This document shows positions 3,974 to 6,362 of a DNA stretch of 6,362 nt, piece by piece (the first letter of the stretch is position 1; every line of letters starts with the position of its first letter). The stretch covers positions 1 to 6,362 of the forward strand of contig JAEWAH010000014.1 of assembly GCA_023391725.1 (NCBI GenBank), written 5' to 3'. This DNA comes from Bacillota bacterium (GTDB lineage Bacteria; Bacillota; Clostridia; Christensenellales; Aristaeellaceae). The notes below the pieces were generated by a model. The model did not search any database. It was not told the DNA's origin and saw nothing but the letters and a program-made list of their open reading frames with translations. The position numbers and the translations under genes are program-made.

Positions 3974-6175
3974 ATGATCAAGCTGGAAAAGGAAATCGAT
4001 ACCAGAGGCTTTATTATTGCCAATTATACCCCCTATGATGGGGACGAAAGCTTCCTGGCCCCGCCCACCGAAGCCACCCGCAAGCTCTGGGAGGAGCTTT
4101 CCGCCCTGATGAGGGAGGAGCACAAAAGGGGCGGCGTGTACGATATCGACGAGAAAACCATTTCCACCATCACCTCCCACAAGCCCGGCTACATCAATCA
4201 GGATTTGGAGAAGATCGTTGGGCTTCAAACGGACGCTCCCTTAAAGCGCGCCATCATGCCCTTTGGCGGCATCCGCCTGGTCTACAGCGAACTGGAAGCT
4301 TATGGCCGCAAGCTGCCCGAGGAGATCGGCAACATCTTCAAATACCGCAAGACCCACAACGACGGCGTGTTTGATGTGTACACCGATGAGATGAAGCGCG
4401 CTCGCCACTGCGGTATCATCACCGGTCTTCCCGACGCCTATGGCAGAGGCCGTATCATCGGCGATTACCGCCGGGTGCCCCTTTATGGCACGGCATTTTT
4501 GCTGGAGCAAAAAAAGAAGGCCAAACAGTCTTATGACTTTGATACCATGGACAGCCCGGCCATCCGCCAGCGGGAAGAATTGAGCGAGCAGATTCGCGCA
4601 ATCCAAGAGCTGACCGAGATGGCTGCCTCCTATGGCTTCGATATCTCCCGCCCTGCCGAAAATACGAAGGAAGCCATCCAGTGGCTGTATTTCGGGTATC
4701 TGGCTGCCGTAAAGGAGCAAAACGGTGCAGCTATGAGCCTGGGCCGTGTCTCCACCTTCCTGGACATCTACGCCGAGGCGGACCTCAAAAGCGGCCGCTA
4801 TACCGAGGCGGAGATCCAGGAGCTGGTGGACCACTTCGTGATGAAGCTGCGCATCGTGCGCTTCCTGCGCACGCCTTCCTATGACGAGCTGTTCAGCGGC
4901 GACCCCACCTGGGTCACGGAGACTTTGGGCGGCATGTGCGAGGATGGGCGGCACATGGTCACCAAAATGAGTTACCGATTCCTGCACACGCTGACCAACC
5001 TAGGCCCCGCCCCGGAACCCAACCTCACGATCCTGTGGAGCCAGCGGTTGCCGGAGAGCTTCAAGCGCTACTGCGCCAAGGCCTCCATCGAGACCTCCTC
5101 CATCCAATATGAAAACGACGATCTGATGCGCCCCAAGTACGGCGACGACTACGGCATCGCCTGCTGCGTATCTGCCATGCGCATCGGCAAGCAGATGCAG
5201 TTCTTCGGCGCGCGGGCCAACCTGGCCAAGGCGCTGCTATACGCCATCAACGGCGGCCGTGATGAGGTCTATGGCATGCAGGTCGGCCCGGAATTCGCGC
5301 CCATCACATCGGAGTACCTCACCTATGACGATGTTCGCAAAAAGTTTGATACCATGTGCGACTGGCTGGCCAAACTGTATATCAACACCCTGAACGTGAT
5401 CCATTACATGCACGACAAGTATTGCTATGAACGCATGGAAATGGCGCTTCACGATGAGGAGGTGCTGCGCACCATGGCTGCGGGCATGGCAGGGCTCAGC
5501 GTTGTGGCGGACAGCCTTTCCGCCATCCGCTACGCCAAGGTTAAAACCATCCGCAACCAGGATGGCCTGGCGGTGGACTTCCAAGTGGAAGGCGATTACC
5601 CCAAGTACGGCAACAATGATCCCACGGCGGATGCCATCGCCATCGATGTGGTGAAGAGCTTTATGACCAAGCTGCGCACCCACCGCACCTACCGGGAGTC
5701 GCTGCCTACACTGTCGGTGCTCACCATCACCTCCAACGTGGTCTACGGCAAAAAGACCGGCTCCACTCCGGACGGGCGCAAGCAGGGCGAACCTTTCGCC
5801 CCGGGCGCCAACCCCATGCATGGCCGGGACACCAAGGGCTGCGTCGCCAGCATGAAGAGCGTGGCAAAGCTCCCTTACGACCATGCGGCCGACGGCATCT
5901 CCTACACCTTCAGCATCGTGCCGGGCGCCCTTGGCAAGACCGGCGAGCAGAAGACGGATAACCTGGTCTCCCTGCTGGACGGCTTCTTCCTGGACAATGG
6001 CCATCACATCAATGTGAACGTGCTCAACAAGGACGTGCTGCTGGATGCCATGGACCATCCCGAGAAGTATCCGCAGCTCACCATCCGCGTCAGCGGTTAT
6101 GCCGTCAACTTCATCAAGCTCACAAGGGAACAGCAGATGGATGTGCTGAACCGTACTTTCCATGAAAGATTTTAA
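3974..6175 (+). CDS. pflB: Pyruvate formate-lyase (formate C-acetyltransferase)
   Basis: This cytoplasmic glycyl-radical enzyme converts pyruvate and CoA to acetyl-CoA and formate, the main anaerobic pyruvate route in many fermenters. It has 733 residues against 760 in E. coli PflB, so it is full length. Visible signatures: KTHNDGVFDVYTDEM and TGLPDAYGRGRIIGDYRRVPLYG in the N-terminal half. The paired active-site cysteines are C397-C398 in GIACCVSAMRIGKQMQFFG (E. coli C418-C419). GARANLAKALLYAINGG follows. The glycyl radical site is G708 in IRVSGYAVNF, 25 residues from the end as in E. coli. The double cysteine separates true PFL from glycyl-radical diol dehydratases, decarboxylases and choline lyase, which have one. 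The ATG at 3974 lies 11 bases after AAAGAGG. It is divergent from the Crp/Fnr gene, whose operator lies in between. The activating enzyme gene pflA, often just downstream, is not in the window. Oxygen destroys the radical form, which fits anaerobic control. Confidence 0.98.
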   Translation: MIKLEKEIDTRGFIIANYTPYDGDESFLAPPTEATRKLWEELSALMREEHKRGGVYDIDEKTISTITSHKPGYINQDLEKIVGLQTDAPLKRAIMPFGGIRLVYSELEAYGRKLPEEIGNIFKYRKTHNDGVFDVYTDEMKRARHCGIITGLPDAYGRGRIIGDYRRVPLYGTAFLLEQKKKAKQSYDFDTMDSPAIRQREELSEQIRAIQELTEMAASYGFDISRPAENTKEAIQWLYFGYLAAVKEQNGAAMSLGRVSTFLDIYAEADLKSGRYTEAEIQELVDHFVMKLRIVRFLRTPSYDELFSGDPTWVTETLGGMCEDGRHMVTKMSYRFLHTLTNLGPAPEPNLTILWSQRLPESFKRYCAKASIETSSIQYENDDLMRPKYGDDYGIACCVSAMRIGKQMQFFGARANLAKALLYAINGGRDEVYGMQVGPEFAPITSEYLTYDDVRKKFDTMCDWLAKLYINTLNVIHYMHDKYCYERMEMALHDEEVLRTMAAGMAGLSVVADSLSAIRYAKVKTIRNQDGLAVDFQVEGDYPKYGNNDPTADAIAIDVVKSFMTKLRTHRTYRESLPTLSVLTITSNVVYGKKTGSTPDGRKQGEPFAPGANPMHGRDTKGCVASMKSVAKLPYDHAADGISYTFSIVPGALGKTGEQKTDNLVSLLDGFFLDNGHHINVNVLNKDVLLDAMDHPEKYPQLTIRVSGYAVNFIKLTREQQMDVLNRTFHERF

Positions 6176-6362
6176 GATTACTTTCAGGAATGCAAATGCA
6201 ACATAAAAACAGGCGTCCGAAGGTTTCCAAAGGTTCCGGAACCCTGCCGTCGCCAGTGGCGGCACAGGGCAGGGTGGAGGAAGCCAGCGAAACAAGCAAT
6301 GCAAGCGGAAGTGCAGCATTGCGCCGATTGAGCTGGCCGGACCGATCGGAAAGCCCTTTGGT
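6176..6362. other. Structured GC-rich region downstream of pflB, no recognised gene
   Basis: No intrinsic terminator with a T tract follows pflB. A nested hairpin is present: ACCCTGCC (6241-6248) with GGCAGGGT (6268-6275), enclosing CGCC-AGT-GGCG (6251-6261). A second stem, CAATGC/GCATTG, spans 6297-6321, and a palindromic CCGATCGG lies at 6342-6349. An ATG at 6190 opens a frame to the window end. The predicted peptide is rich in Ser, Arg, Gly and Ala, has no plausible ribosome site and resembles nothing I know, including PflA. Density of symmetric motifs suggests a dispersed repeat or structured 3' RNA. Confidence 0.45.

Noticed and set aside
4241..4987. 248-codon minus-strand open frame opposite pflB
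   Set aside because: Same reason: antisense shadow within the conserved pflB coding region, with no ribosome site or family signature.
3974..6175. Alternative glycyl-radical enzyme (diol dehydratase, choline TMA-lyase, decarboxylase)
   Set aside because: The paired C397-C398 and the IRVSGYAV radical site are those of true pyruvate formate-lyase; the alternatives have a single active-site cysteine.
5237..6319. 360-codon minus-strand open frame opposite pflB
   Set aside because: Antisense shadow of a highly conserved gene; GC-rich codon bias in pflB keeps this frame open. The peptide is His/Val-rich without motifs.
6190..6362. Open frame from ATG 6190 to the window end as a possible next gene
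   Set aside because: No usable ribosome site, low-complexity peptide, hairpins throughout, and no match to PflA, whose N-terminus is recognisable.

Overview
The window reads as a chromosomal segment of an endospore-forming, anaerobic or facultative member of the Firmicutes, most likely the class Clostridia with a fairly GC-rich genome. The evidence is a T-box riboswitch, the spore maturation pair spmA/spmB, an AbrB-type transition-state regulator and a pyruvate formate-lyase. I cannot name the genus from the sequence alone.

Layout. Positions 1-834 (minus strand) hold the first 278 codons of metG, methionyl-tRNA synthetase, which runs off the left edge. Its leader (about 862-1083) is a complete T-box riboswitch with a Met (AUG) specifier, driven by a near-consensus sigma-A promoter at 1090-1118. 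Positions 1219-1424 hold a non-coding, inverted-repeat-rich element. Positions 1483-2563 (minus) are the overlapping pair spmA-spmB. Transcribed divergently from spmA is a short abrB-family gene (2701-2943, plus) with its own promoter and a C-terminal CxxC...CxxC zinc-ribbon-like tail. A strong hairpin at 3020-3051 separates it from a convergent Crp/Fnr-family regulator gene (3093-3836, minus). That regulator is divergent from a full-length pyruvate formate-lyase gene, pflB (3974-6175, plus). The last 187 bases are GC-rich, structured and without a recognisable gene.

How the parts work together. The most informative region is 3093-6175. The regulator has an FNR-like set of cysteines but a Crp-like recognition helix, and the 137-base space between it and pflB holds a perfect TGTGA-N6-TCACA palindrome. 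This palindrome is centred 41.5 bases upstream of the predicted pflB transcription start, which has no recognisable -35 box. This fits an oxygen- or redox-sensing activator switching on anaerobic pyruvate cleavage. The same site overlaps a near-match to a CcpA cre box, so carbon control is possible too. The abrB/spmAB divergent region couples a transition-state regulator with late sporulation genes. I see no CRISPR array, tRNA, rRNA, transposase or defence system. The novelty here lies in regulatory architecture rather than in a new gene system.
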